64,000 nt of DNA from assembly GCF_021026295.1 (NCBI RefSeq), contig NZ_JAJNDA010000006.1:1-64000 (forward strand), written 5' to 3'. Source of the stretch: Actinomycetospora soli. Its GTDB lineage: Bacteria > Actinomycetota > Actinomycetes > Mycobacteriales > Pseudonocardiaceae. Shown in pieces: positions 35,042 to 42,710 of the stretch. The translations under genes were made by a program, and so were the position numbers. Below the pieces are notes generated by a model. It worked only from the letters and a program-made list of their open reading frames with translations, ran no database searches and was not told where the DNA came from. Each line of letters opens with the position of its first letter. Positions within the stretch are counted from its first letter, which is position 1.

Positions 35042-35293
35042 ATGATCGTCACCGTCGCTGCCGCCGCCGGAGCCGCCGCCGGCGCCTGGCTCGTCGCACC
35101 GTTCGTCTCGATGGCGCGCCGCGGCACGATCGACGACCGCGCCCGCGCCGCCGCACGCGCCGAGGCCGACCGCGAGGACGCGCTCCGTCGGGCCCGTCGT
35201 CGGGAGGCCCTGGTGATCGCGGCGGGCGCGGCCGACCTCCCCGCGATCCCCGCCCAGCGCAGCCCCGTGCGCGAGGCGCTCCTCGTCTGCTGA
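35042..35293 (+). CDS. Small membrane protein with APxVxMARxGTxD motif
   Basis: The protein has 83 residues: one N-terminal membrane helix ('TVAAAAGAAAGAWLVAPFV') ending in the motif W-L-V-A-P-F-V-S-M-A-R-R-G-T-I-D, then a charged Arg/Ala/Glu helix. The product of 52966-53238 carries the same motif (WIAAPWVAMARHGTVD). No known family is recognised. ATG 35042, about 100 bases after the zinc-ribbon gene on the same strand. Confidence 0.6.
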   Translation: MIVTVAAAAGAAAGAWLVAPFVSMARRGTIDDRARAAARAEADREDALRRARRREALVIAAGAADLPAIPAQRSPVREALLVC

Positions 35294-35296
35294 GCC

Positions 35297-35905
35297 TCAG
35301 GCCCGGAACAACCGCACCGCGACCCCGTCCGCCACCGGCTCGACGTCCTCGAGCCGGAACCCGCCCGGCACCGGCATCCCGCTGCCGGGCAGCGGCGGCA
35401 GGCGGGCCGGGAGCCGCCACCGCCGTCGTCGGATGCGCAGCGCCACCGCCCGGAGCACGAGCCCGTCCTCGTCGACCTCCGGACGGACCTCGAGCGCCGC
35501 CGCGCGCGGCACCCGCGACCACCGCAGCACCGGGACGCCGTCGCGGATCGCCACCAGCACGGGGGTCGTGGCGGACCGGTCGAGCAGGGCCTGCACGAGC
35601 GGCGTCGGCAGCGTGCCCGACACCGTCACCCCCGCGGGCTCCAGCGCCCCCGAGAGCCGGACGTCGACGGTCGCCACGTGCACCTGCGCGCGAGGCACGG
35701 TCAATCCCGACCACTCGACGTCCGTCGCCTCCACCCGCAGGTCACGGACCCGCCCCGGGCGCAGCAGCGAGCCGCCCCCGAACGTCAGCGACGCCACGCG
35801 CAGCCGCACCGGGCCCGCCGCGGTGGGCAACGTGAGGACCCGGTCGCGCGCCCCGGCGGCGACCGCCGTGCGCAGCAGGGCGAACCACGCGTCCGCGAGT
35901 CCCAT
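35297..35905 (-). CDS. DUF2993 (LmeA-like) protein
   Basis: The protein has 202 residues. It resembles the DUF2993 family: 'VASLTFGGGSLLRPGRVRDL', 'VEWSGLTVPRAQVHVATVDV' and 'VSGTLPTPLVQALLDRS'. In mycobacteria LmeA of this family is a periplasmic factor for lipomannan growth. Here no signal peptide is visible, so a lipid-binding role in the cytoplasm or a missed start is possible. It is convergent with the small gene before it, four bases apart. Confidence 0.65.
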   Translation of the reverse strand: MGLADAWFALLRTAVAAGARDRVLTLPTAAGPVRLRVASLTFGGGSLLRPGRVRDLRVEATDVEWSGLTVPRAQVHVATVDVRLSGALEPAGVTVSGTLPTPLVQALLDRSATTPVLVAIRDGVPVLRWSRVPRAAALEVRPEVDEDGLVLRAVALRIRRRRWRLPARLPPLPGSGMPVPGGFRLEDVEPVADGVAVRLFRA

Positions 35906-35979
35906 GATCGGCCAGTGTGCAGGCGCCGGACGGCCGCACCTCCCGCCGGGTCCGCCCGTTCTGTGGTGCCATGGGCGCC

Positions 35980-37293
35980 ATGGAGCAGTGCCGGCAGTGC
36001 GGCGGGGGGCCGGTCCAGGGCGGATGGTGCCGGTCGTGCGGCATGCCCGCGGACGCTCCCCCGGTCCCGACGACGGGTCCTGCCGCGGCGCCCGCGCCGG
36101 GCGCCCGCCGGCACGACACGCTCCGGTGGCACGGCGACCCCGCCGGCGCCCACTCCCCCCACGGCCACTCCCCCCACGGCGGCCCGCACCCGGACGGCCC
36201 GCACCCCGGCCGCGCCCAGGCGATGCCGGTGCTGCTCTGGGCCGCGATCGGCGCCCTCGCACTCGCGGCGGTGCTCTGCCTGACGACGTTGATCGGCACC
36301 CTCTCCGCCGCCGACGCCCTGTCCTCCGACGAGCTGGCCGTGCTCGCGAGCGCGGCCGGCACCCCGTCGCCCGGGCTCGCGCTGGTCGGCACGGTGTGGC
36401 TGGGCCTCGTCGCCGGGTTCGTGGCGCTGGGCAGCCGGCCGGCGCGGGCGTTCACGCTGGTCGGGGCCGTGCTCGGGGTGTGCGCGCTGGTCTCGGGGCT
36501 GCTGGTGGTCCCCCTCGCGGCGGGCGCCCTGCTCACGCTGGGGGCGGCCGTCGTGCTCGTGGTCGTCCCCGACGCGCGGGCCTGGTTCACCGGGCCGTAC
36601 GGCCGTCCCGTGCGCAGCCCCGTGTCGGTGCTGCTGGTGCGCACCGGGTCGCTGGGCGCGGCGATCGGGTGGGTGCTCACCGCGGTGGCCCTCGGCGTCA
36701 TCGGGCTCGTCGCCCTGGCGGGCGGGCTGGTCAGCGCCTCGGTGGGCGCCGACTCCGAGTTCGGTGCCGCGCTCGGGGGGCTGCTCGGCGTGATCGGCGG
36801 CTTCGTGCTCGTCGCCGCCGTGTTCTCGGCCGGCCTGGCGGCGGTGCTGTTCTGGGTGTTCGCGGCCCTCGCCCGCACCCCGCCGCGCTCTGCGCGCGGC
36901 GCCCGGATCACCGCGACCGTCCTCGCCGGGCTGGCCGGCCTCGCCGCGCTGCTCGCGTTCGACCGCTGGACGCTGCTCGGGCTCGCCGTCGCGGCCACGG
37001 TGATCGGCGCGCTGTGGGTGCCCGACGACGCCCGGGCGCACGTCGGCGACGCCCCGCTGCCCGCCGTGCGGCGCCTGCTCGACCGGGTTCACGCGCTGGG
37101 CCCGGCGCCCGCGGTGCCGGCCGCGACCGGTCCCGCCACCGGGCACGGCCCGTGGTACGCCACGCAGGCGGGCCCGGACCCGGATCCCGCGCCGCGCCAC
37201 CCGTCGTCGGGACCGGAGACGGCCTGCGCGCTGTGCGGCACGCCCTTCCCCGCGTCGTCCTCCTTCTGCGGGAACTGCGGCGCCCGCAGGTGA
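35980..37293 (+). CDS. Membrane protein with zinc ribbons at both ends
   Basis: The protein has 437 residues. An N-terminal ribbon ('CRQCGGGPVQGGWCRSCG') is followed by a His/Gly/Pro-rich linker (HSPHGHSPHGGPHPDGPHPG), about seven membrane helices and a C-terminal ribbon ('CALCGTPFPASSSFCGNCGA'). The His-rich linker suggests metal contact. It has the same general plan as 33119-34936. ATG 35980 is chosen just before the first ribbon. ATG 35971 is equally possible. Function unknown. Confidence 0.72.
   Translation: MEQCRQCGGGPVQGGWCRSCGMPADAPPVPTTGPAAAPAPGARRHDTLRWHGDPAGAHSPHGHSPHGGPHPDGPHPGRAQAMPVLLWAAIGALALAAVLCLTTLIGTLSAADALSSDELAVLASAAGTPSPGLALVGTVWLGLVAGFVALGSRPARAFTLVGAVLGVCALVSGLLVVPLAAGALLTLGAAVVLVVVPDARAWFTGPYGRPVRSPVSVLLVRTGSLGAAIGWVLTAVALGVIGLVALAGGLVSASVGADSEFGAALGGLLGVIGGFVLVAAVFSAGLAAVLFWVFAALARTPPRSARGARITATVLAGLAGLAALLAFDRWTLLGLAVAATVIGALWVPDDARAHVGDAPLPAVRRLLDRVHALGPAPAVPAATGPATGHGPWYATQAGPDPDPAPRHPSSGPETACALCGTPFPASSSFCGNCGARR
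36064..36079 (+). repeat. Dispersed motif copy
   Basis: GTCCCGACGACGGGTC, read as V-P-T-T-G in the linker after the N-terminal zinc ribbon. Confidence 0.8.
37199..37214 (-). repeat. Dispersed motif copy, antisense to its gene
   Basis: ACCCGTCGTCGGGACC on the plus strand. The core is antisense and the gene reads P-S-S-G just before the C-terminal zinc ribbon. Confidence 0.8.
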
Positions 37294-37315
37294 GCGTCCG
37301 GCCGCCGCACGGAGC

Positions 37316-38338
37316 ATGATCGGCGGGGTGCGACGCGCGGACCTGGTACTCGAGGGCGGTGGGGTCAAGGGGATCGGCCTGGCCGGGGCGGTCGCCGCCG
37401 TGACCGACGCCGGGTACACCCCGCAGCGCATCTCGGGGACCTCCGCCGGGGCGCTGGTGGGCGCGATCGCCGCGGCCGGCGCGCGCGGGGACCGACTGGG
37501 CGAGATCACGCGGCGCCTCGACTTCCGGGCGGTCGCCGACCGGCACGGCCTCGGCCGGGTGCCGCTCGTCGGGCCGGGGCTCTCGCTGCTCACGGGCGCC
37601 GGGCTCTACACGGGCGCGTACCTGCTCGAGTGGATCACCACCGAGCTCGCCGCGCTCGGCGTGCACACGTGGGCCGACCTGCGCCTCGACGACCCGGCGC
37701 TGCCGCCCGAGCAGCGCTACCGGCTCGTCGTGACCTGCTCGGACCTCACGCTCGGCCAGCTCGTGCGCCTGCCCTGGGACTACCGCGGCGTGTACGGGCT
37801 GGACCCCGACACCCAGCCGGTGGCGGAGGCGGTGCGGGCGTCGATGTCGATCCCGTTCCTGTTCCGCCCGACCACGCTGGTCCACGCGGACGGGCTGTCC
37901 TCCACGCTCGTCGACGGCGGGCTGCTCTCCAACTTCCCGATCGACTCCCTCGACCGCACCGACGGCGCCGCCCCCGCGTGGCCGACCTTCGGCGTCACGA
38001 TCACCACCCGACCCGGCCTCGGCGACCGGGTGGCGCTCTTCCGGACGCCGCTCGCGGGCTGGCCGCAGCCGACCGCGCTGCGCCTGCTCGAGCAGCTCCT
38101 GACGACGATGGTGGTCGGCCGCGACCAGGCCTACCTGAACCGGCCGTGGGTCGCGGCCCGCACCATCCACGTCGACGCCGGCACCGTCGGCCTGCTCGAC
38201 TTCGGGATCAGCCGCAGCCGCACCGACGCCCTGTACCGGCGCGGCTACGACGCGGCGGCGGCGTTCCTGGCGGAGTTCGACTGGGACGCCTACCGCGAGC
38301 GGTTCCGCGGCGAGGTGCCTGCGGCACGTGAGCACTAA
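37316..38338 (+). CDS. Patatin-like phospholipase
   Basis: The protein has 340 residues. The Ser-Asp dyad motifs are intact: oxyanion hole 'LEGGGVKGIGLAG', nucleophile 'GTSAG' and 'VDGG'. It hydrolyses acyl esters of membrane lipids. No signal peptide is present. ATG 37316 is used. GTG 37328 is an alternative, with CATGAT about eight bases before it as a leaderless -10. It ends inside a bidirectional terminator shared with the convergent gene. Confidence 0.85.
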   Translation: MIGGVRRADLVLEGGGVKGIGLAGAVAAVTDAGYTPQRISGTSAGALVGAIAAAGARGDRLGEITRRLDFRAVADRHGLGRVPLVGPGLSLLTGAGLYTGAYLLEWITTELAALGVHTWADLRLDDPALPPEQRYRLVVTCSDLTLGQLVRLPWDYRGVYGLDPDTQPVAEAVRASMSIPFLFRPTTLVHADGLSSTLVDGGLLSNFPIDSLDRTDGAAPAWPTFGVTITTRPGLGDRVALFRTPLAGWPQPTALRLLEQLLTTMVVGRDQAYLNRPWVAARTIHVDAGTVGLLDFGISRSRTDALYRRGYDAAAAFLAEFDWDAYRERFRGEVPAAREH

Positions 38339-38368
38339 GGGTCGCTATGGCGACCGTCAGTGCTCACG
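38327..38368. terminator. Bidirectional terminator overlapping both stop codons
   Basis: The outer arms CGTGAGCACT and AGTGCTCACG and the inner arms GGTCGC and GCGACC with a TATG loop are perfectly paired. The stem contains the TAA of the patatin gene and the TGA of the convergent gene. Confidence 0.8.
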
Positions 38369-39046
38369 CGGCGGAGCCCCATCGTCGGTCCGCGTCCCGA
38401 ACACGCACAGCGGCGCGAGCCACGGCTCCGGGTCGCCGTCCCAGTCCCAGTCGCGCATCTGGTCGAGGCTGCGTCGGCTGAACACGCCGCGGAGGAACTC
38501 CCACGGCGCGATCGTCAGGGTGGCCGCCGGCCCGTCGCCGGTGCCGCCGACGACCTCCTTCTCCCCCACCCGCACGGTCAGCGTCCCCGGCACCTCGAGA
38601 CCCTTGACGCGGCCGCCGCACAGCAGGCCCGCGACCCCGGCCCACGACGCGGCCGGCGGCACCTCGTCGCCGAGCGCCTCGACGAGGTCGCCCTCGTGGA
38701 CGAGGAGGTCGGCGCAGGCCGGGGGCGGGATCCGACGGTCGTTGAGCCCGGTGGCCATCGGGTCGACCAGGGGCGCCCACTCCGCGAGCACGTCCTCGAC
38801 CGGCACGCCGAGCCGCGCGTCGACCTGACCGGCGGTCCACTCGTCGTCGGGCGGGCCGGAGAGCCGCCCGCCGAGGGCGTCGGCCGCGATCCCCGCGAGG
38901 TGGGACACCACGGAGTGCACCGTCCAGCCGGGGCAGGCCGGCACGGCGGTGCCGAGGGCGTCGGGGTCGAGGGCGGCGAGCGAGCGCATCCGCGCGTCGA
39001 CCCGGGCGTGGGCGTCGCGGTAGGCGTCACCGAGGAGGACCGGCAT
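38357..39046 (-). CDS. Mycothiol-dependent isomerase / DinB-like (TIGR03083-type) protein
   Basis: The protein has 229 residues. 'VPACPGWTVHSVVSHLAGIA' is the metal-binding helix signature of the maleylpyruvate-isomerase N-domain family. 'CADLLVHEGDLVEALG' supplies the later His-Glu-Asp region. Members are metal- and thiol-dependent enzymes. The substrate is unknown. The start ATG 39046 lies eight bases after TAGGGT (minus strand), so the message is likely leaderless. Confidence 0.82.
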   Translation of the reverse strand: MPVLLGDAYRDAHARVDARMRSLAALDPDALGTAVPACPGWTVHSVVSHLAGIAADALGGRLSGPPDDEWTAGQVDARLGVPVEDVLAEWAPLVDPMATGLNDRRIPPPACADLLVHEGDLVEALGDEVPPAASWAGVAGLLCGGRVKGLEVPGTLTVRVGEKEVVGGTGDGPAATLTIAPWEFLRGVFSRRSLDQMRDWDWDGDPEPWLAPLCVFGTRTDDGAPPREH

Positions 39047-39054
39047 ACCGGTGG

Positions 39055-39060
39055 ACCCTA
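39055..39060 (-). promoter_or_regulatory. -10 element of a leaderless promoter
   Basis: TAGGGT on the minus strand, eight bases before ATG 39046. Confidence 0.55.
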
Positions 39061-39117
39061 GGCCGGTCACGCGCCGTGACAACCGGTGCGGATCGGGTGA
39101 ACATCCGCGGAAAGTCC

Positions 39118-39133
39118 GTCCCGACGGCGGGTG
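39118..39133 (+). repeat. Dispersed motif copy (GGCGGG variant)
   Basis: GTCCCGACGGCGGGTG in the divergent gap before the MEDS/STAS gene. Confidence 0.7.
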
Positions 39134-39217
39134 GCGGGTGATGCTGGTCGGCGGTTGCGGTCGGTGAGGCCGCACCTCGGACGTCGGGGGACGGACCGAC
39201 CGGGAGTCACGCACGCG

Positions 39218-40090
39218 ATGACGGTGGACGCGGGACCGGCACGCGCCCACCTGCTGCAGGTCGCGGAGAGCGACCACGCGCAGCGGGTCGGCACCGCCGC
39301 CTGGCTCGACCGCGAGCTCGCCTTCGGCGCCAAGGTCTTCTACAAGGGCTGGCTGGGCGAGGACGGACGGCTCGAGAAGCACTGGATCGCCGGGCCGCAG
39401 GCGACGGTGCGGACCCGGCGGGCGCTCGAGACCGGGCAGCTGGAGTTCATGGACTTCCCCCGGCTGATCGACGTCGTGGGCGGCACGGCGGAGGGGCTGC
39501 ACCGGGTGCAGTCCGAGGAGCTGCACCGCGCGCTCGACGAGGGCTGGACGTCGGTGGCGATGACCCAGGAGTCGTCGCGCCGGCCGCTGGTCGACGCCGA
39601 CGAGGTGGCGGTCTTCGCGCAGCAGGAGGGCGGCTACGACGAGCTCGCGGACCGCTTCCCGCTGCACGTGCTCTGCCAGCTGACCACCGCCGTGGAGAAC
39701 GAGGTGCACGTCGTGCACTCGCTCGGCATCCACCACCGCGACGTGGTCGACGTCGGGTGGGGCGCCCGCGAGACCTGCGGGCGCTGGCGGGTCTCCGGCG
39801 ACCTCGACGCCCACGTGGCCCAGCGCTTCGGCGGCGCGCTCACCGGGGCGATGCGCCGGATGCGGGAGGTCGCCGAGCAGGGCACCGGGGCGAGCCCGGA
39901 CCTGCACGTCGACCTCGCCGGCGTCGGGTTCGTCGACGTCGCGTGCGCCCAGCTCATGGTCCTCGCGGCCCGCTCCGCGCCACCCGGCCAGCGGCTCGTG
40001 CTGCACGAGCCGCCCCGGCTGCTGCGCCGCCTGCTCGACGCCCTCGAGCGCCCGGGCACGATCGTCCTGGACGAGGGCGGCCCCGCGTGA
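39218..40090 (+). CDS. MEDS-domain / STAS-domain fusion
   Basis: The protein has 290 residues. Residues 1-165 resemble the MEDS sensor domain found with anti-sigma systems ('FYKGWLGEDGRLEKHW', then a Gln/Glu-rich stretch). Residues 185-285 resemble STAS ('GALTGAMRRMREVAEQGTGA', 'DLHVDLAGVGFVDVACAQLM'). The position of the phospho-accepting Ser of classic anti-sigma-factor antagonists seems to be taken by 'VGFVDVACAQ', so Ser phosphorylation is uncertain. It should work with the next gene. CGGGAG is the ribosome site. Confidence 0.75.
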   Translation: MTVDAGPARAHLLQVAESDHAQRVGTAAWLDRELAFGAKVFYKGWLGEDGRLEKHWIAGPQATVRTRRALETGQLEFMDFPRLIDVVGGTAEGLHRVQSEELHRALDEGWTSVAMTQESSRRPLVDADEVAVFAQQEGGYDELADRFPLHVLCQLTTAVENEVHVVHSLGIHHRDVVDVGWGARETCGRWRVSGDLDAHVAQRFGGALTGAMRRMREVAEQGTGASPDLHVDLAGVGFVDVACAQLMVLAARSAPPGQRLVLHEPPRLLRRLLDALERPGTIVLDEGGPA

Positions 40091-40962
40091 GCCCGGGCGG
40101 GCCGGGGCTGCTGCACGCGGCCGTCGTCGCCGAGGACCCGGAGGACCTCGTCCGGCTCTGCCTGCCCGTGCTCGACGCCGCCCTCGCCGCGGACGCCCCC
40201 GTCGAGATCGTGCTCGACCGCCGCGGCGCCCGCGCCTTCCGCGACGCCCGCCCCGAGGCCGCGCTGACCCTGCCCGCCCCGGTCGACGTCGACCCGCTCG
40301 GGCTGGGGCACCGGCTCGCCGACCTCCCCGCCGGCGCCGTGGTGATCGGTCGCAGCTGCGCCGACGCCCCGGCCGCGGACCGCCCGGTCGCCGAGGACGC
40401 GCTGACCCTACTGCTCGCCGACCGCACGCTCGCCGTGCTGTGCGTCTACGCCCCGGGCCAGGTCGAGGCCGCCCGCGCGGCCCACCCGTGGATGCTCACG
40501 CCATACGGCTCCGTGCCCTCCCCCGACCACCGTCCGCCCGCGACGACGAGCCCGGTGCCCGCCGCGGTGCTCGGCCCGTCGGTCGACACCGTCGCCGTCC
40601 CGGACGGGGCCGCGCTCGCGGCATTGCGCGCCCGGTTCGCGGCGGCGGTCCGCGACGCCGGGCTCGACGGCGAGCGCGCCGAGGCGGCCGTGCTCGCCGC
40701 CCACGAGGCGATGTTGCTGGCCTGCGGGGTCGACCTGGTGCCCGGGACCGACCTGCCGCCCGGGGAGCACACCCTCGACGTGCGGGTCAGCACGGAGGCC
40801 GTGGTCGCGGAGTGCCGGGCCGACGTCCCCGGCGGCCCGGACGGCCCCGGTGCGGCCGTGCACGACCCGCGCTTCGCGCACCTCACCCGCTTCTGCGACC
40901 ACGCGACCGTGCACGACGACCGCCACGGCCGCACCGTCCGGGTCCTCACCGGCGTCCGCTGA
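40087..40962 (+). CDS. MEDS-domain / HATPase-like anti-sigma-type protein
   Basis: The protein has 291 residues. The N-terminal half again looks MEDS-like ('GLLHAAVVAEDPEDLVRLCL', 'WMLTPYGSVPSPDH'). The C-terminal half resembles the RsbW-type GHKL ATPase ('AALRARFAAAVRDAGLDGER', 'AVLAAHEAMLLACGVD'). The N-box Asn of GHKL ATPases seems missing (AHEAMLLACG), so it may bind ATP weakly or not at all. The start GTG 40087 overlaps the STAS gene stop (GTGA), pointing to a two-gene switch. No sigma factor is adjacent. Confidence 0.7.
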   Translation: MSPGGPGLLHAAVVAEDPEDLVRLCLPVLDAALAADAPVEIVLDRRGARAFRDARPEAALTLPAPVDVDPLGLGHRLADLPAGAVVIGRSCADAPAADRPVAEDALTLLLADRTLAVLCVYAPGQVEAARAAHPWMLTPYGSVPSPDHRPPATTSPVPAAVLGPSVDTVAVPDGAALAALRARFAAAVRDAGLDGERAEAAVLAAHEAMLLACGVDLVPGTDLPPGEHTLDVRVSTEAVVAECRADVPGGPDGPGAAVHDPRFAHLTRFCDHATVHDDRHGRTVRVLTGVR

Positions 40963-40999
40963 TCTTCCGGCCCGGCCGGGCACCTGCCACGATCGGGTG

Positions 41000-42031
41000 A
41001 TGGGCGTGCGGGTCGTGCTCGCGACGGCCGTCCTCGGGCTCGCCACCGCCGCCCTCGTCCTGACGGTGCATCCGCCGGCGTCCGGCGTGGCCCTCGACGC
41101 CGCGGTGACGGTCGCGCCCGGCGCCCCACCCCCGTCCGAGCCCGGTCCGGCCGTGCGCGCCGACGCCTCCGCCCTGCTCGGCGGCGTCCCCTCCCCCGCC
41201 GACCTGGCCGCGACCACGTCGGTCGAGCTCGTCGGGGTCACGCTCACGGTCCGGGCCCGGGCCGCCACGACCGAGGAGGCCGCCGTCGTCGCCCGCGCCC
41301 TGGCCACGGCCGCGTCACGTCGGCTCGCGCAGACCGGGGCCGACACCCGCCCGGCCAACCGACCCGCCGTCGTGGTCGCGGTGGCCGAGCCGCGCCCGAC
41401 CGGGCCGCAGCCGCACCCCGGCCTGGTCCTCGCCGCCGGGGCGCTGCTCGGGCTGCTGCCCGGCCTGGTCGCCCTGCGCCGTCCCGACGCCGGGTCGGCT
41501 CGGCTCCCCCGCTCCCGGCGCGACCCCGTGGTGCTCACCCGCGGGACGGGGCGCCGCCACGCCCGACGGGTCGCCGCGACGCGGCGCGTGGCCGGTTCCC
41601 TACGCGCGGGTCACGTGATCGCCGTCGTCGAGTCCGCGGGGCGCTCCCCGGTCTCGGCGGCCGTCGAGATCGCCACCGCGCTCGCCGCCGACGGCGCCCG
41701 GGTGCTGCTCGTCGAGGCCGGGCCGCGCTCGTCGTCGTCGCGCGTACGCCGGATCGCCGACCCCTCGCCCGGCGTCCGGGAGGTGATCGCCGGGACGGCC
41801 GGGACCGACCGGGCGATCCGGCCGTGGGCGCGCGGCGGCCTCGACGTGCTGCCCACCGGGCGCAGCGGCCCGCCCCTGGCCGACGCCGACGTCGCCGCCG
41901 TGCTCGACCCGCTGCGCGGGCGCTACGACCACGTCGTGCTCGACGCCCCCGGCCCCGCCGACCTCACCGTCACCGTGCGCGGCACGCGCGTCGACCCGCC
42001 CGTCAGCCGGCCCACGTCTCCGCGAACGTGA
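41000..42031 (+). CDS. Truncated Wzz/CpsD-like protein without Walker A
   Basis: The protein has 343 residues. There are two membrane helices (about 5-25 and 150-165) bracketing a short Wzz-like loop, then a CpsD-like domain: 'HVIAVVESAGRSPVSAAVEI' sits where the P-loop should be but lacks GxxGxGK(S/T), and the A' aspartate is lost in 'VLLVEAGPR'. A Walker B-like 'HVVLDAPGPADL' is present. The protein then stops ~100 residues short of normal CpsD. Its last 29 bases overlap the lipoprotein gene of cluster B on the other strand. CACGAT before ATG 41000 suggests a leaderless promoter. Remnant or regulatory pseudo-kinase. Confidence 0.65.
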   Translation: MGVRVVLATAVLGLATAALVLTVHPPASGVALDAAVTVAPGAPPPSEPGPAVRADASALLGGVPSPADLAATTSVELVGVTLTVRARAATTEEAAVVARALATAASRRLAQTGADTRPANRPAVVVAVAEPRPTGPQPHPGLVLAAGALLGLLPGLVALRRPDAGSARLPRSRRDPVVLTRGTGRRHARRVAATRRVAGSLRAGHVIAVVESAGRSPVSAAVEIATALAADGARVLLVEAGPRSSSSRVRRIADPSPGVREVIAGTAGTDRAIRPWARGGLDVLPTGRSGPPLADADVAAVLDPLRGRYDHVVLDAPGPADLTVTVRGTRVDPPVSRPTSPRT

Positions 42032-42710
42032 CCGCCGCCGAGTCCTCGGCGTCCCGGTAGAACTCCCACACCGCGACGGTGCCGGTGCCGGAGGCGAACC
42101 GGGGGTCGCGGACGGTGGTCGTGGTGCCGTCGGGCAGCCGCAGCACCACCGCGTCGCCGGCGGTGATCACCTCGACCGGCCGCGGGGTCCCGTCCTGGGG
42201 CAGCGCGAGCCCGTAGTCCGCGCGGGCGATCTCGCGGACCTGGCCCCCGGCGAGGACGCCGGCGATCCAGCGGTCCGGGGTGAACACCATGTGCAGGTGG
42301 CCCTCGACGCGGTCGACGCTCGGGGCGCCGTTCCACGCCACGAGGGCCGCCGAGCCCGACGTGGAGCCCGGGCCGAAGGCGATCCGCGCCCCGATCCGGC
42401 GGACCGGCGCGCCGACCGGCTGGGTGAGGTACGCCGCGGACGCGGCCGCGGGCAGGTTGCCGACGAGCACCCCGCCGCGCAGCGAGGGCGGCGCGGTGGC
42501 GTTCGAGAGCAGCGTCGTGAACGGCACGCCCTCGTCCCCCGCGGCCGGCAGCGGGCCGTCGGGGCGGCCCGCCCACCGGGTGTGCCGACGCAGCGGGACG
42601 TCGGGGACCGCCCCGGCCGTCGGCACGACCGCGCCGGAACCGCACCCGGCGAGCACCCCGAGCAGCGCTGCGCCGCCCAGCCCGAGGGCGCCGCGCCGGG
42701 AGAGGGTCAC
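42003..42710 (-). CDS. Tat-dependent lipoprotein of the EPS-cluster family (copy B)
   Basis: The protein has 235 residues. Twin arginines R5-R6 and lipobox LAGC with Cys23. The mature part is homologous to 4637-5347 through GDEG-x-PF, RIGA-RIAFGPGS, TPDRWI, LPDGTTT-x-V-x-DPR, WEFYRDA and ETWAG. No known domain is recognised. The spacing of Trp/Gly-rich blocks would suit a beta-sandwich that binds sugar, but this is only an inference. GTG 42710 overlaps the CpsD stop (GTGA). A longer frame to 42758 would bury the signal sequence and is rejected. Last gene of cluster B. Confidence 0.8.
   Translation of the reverse strand: MTLSRRGALGLGGAALLGVLAGCGSGAVVPTAGAVPDVPLRRHTRWAGRPDGPLPAAGDEGVPFTTLLSNATAPPSLRGGVLVGNLPAAASAAYLTQPVGAPVRRIGARIAFGPGSTSGSAALVAWNGAPSVDRVEGHLHMVFTPDRWIAGVLAGGQVREIARADYGLALPQDGTPRPVEVITAGDAVVLRLPDGTTTTVRDPRFASGTGTVAVWEFYRDAEDSAAVTFAETWAG

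Noticed and set aside
33311-36079. PTTG as a conserved peptide signal explaining the dispersed motif
   Set aside because: Other copies are intergenic, read as PDDG, or antisense, so a peptide-level cause does not fit.
41000-42031. Functional ParA/MinD partition ATPase
   Set aside because: No Walker A is present, and the two N-terminal helices with a Wzz-like loop point to a CpsD relative.
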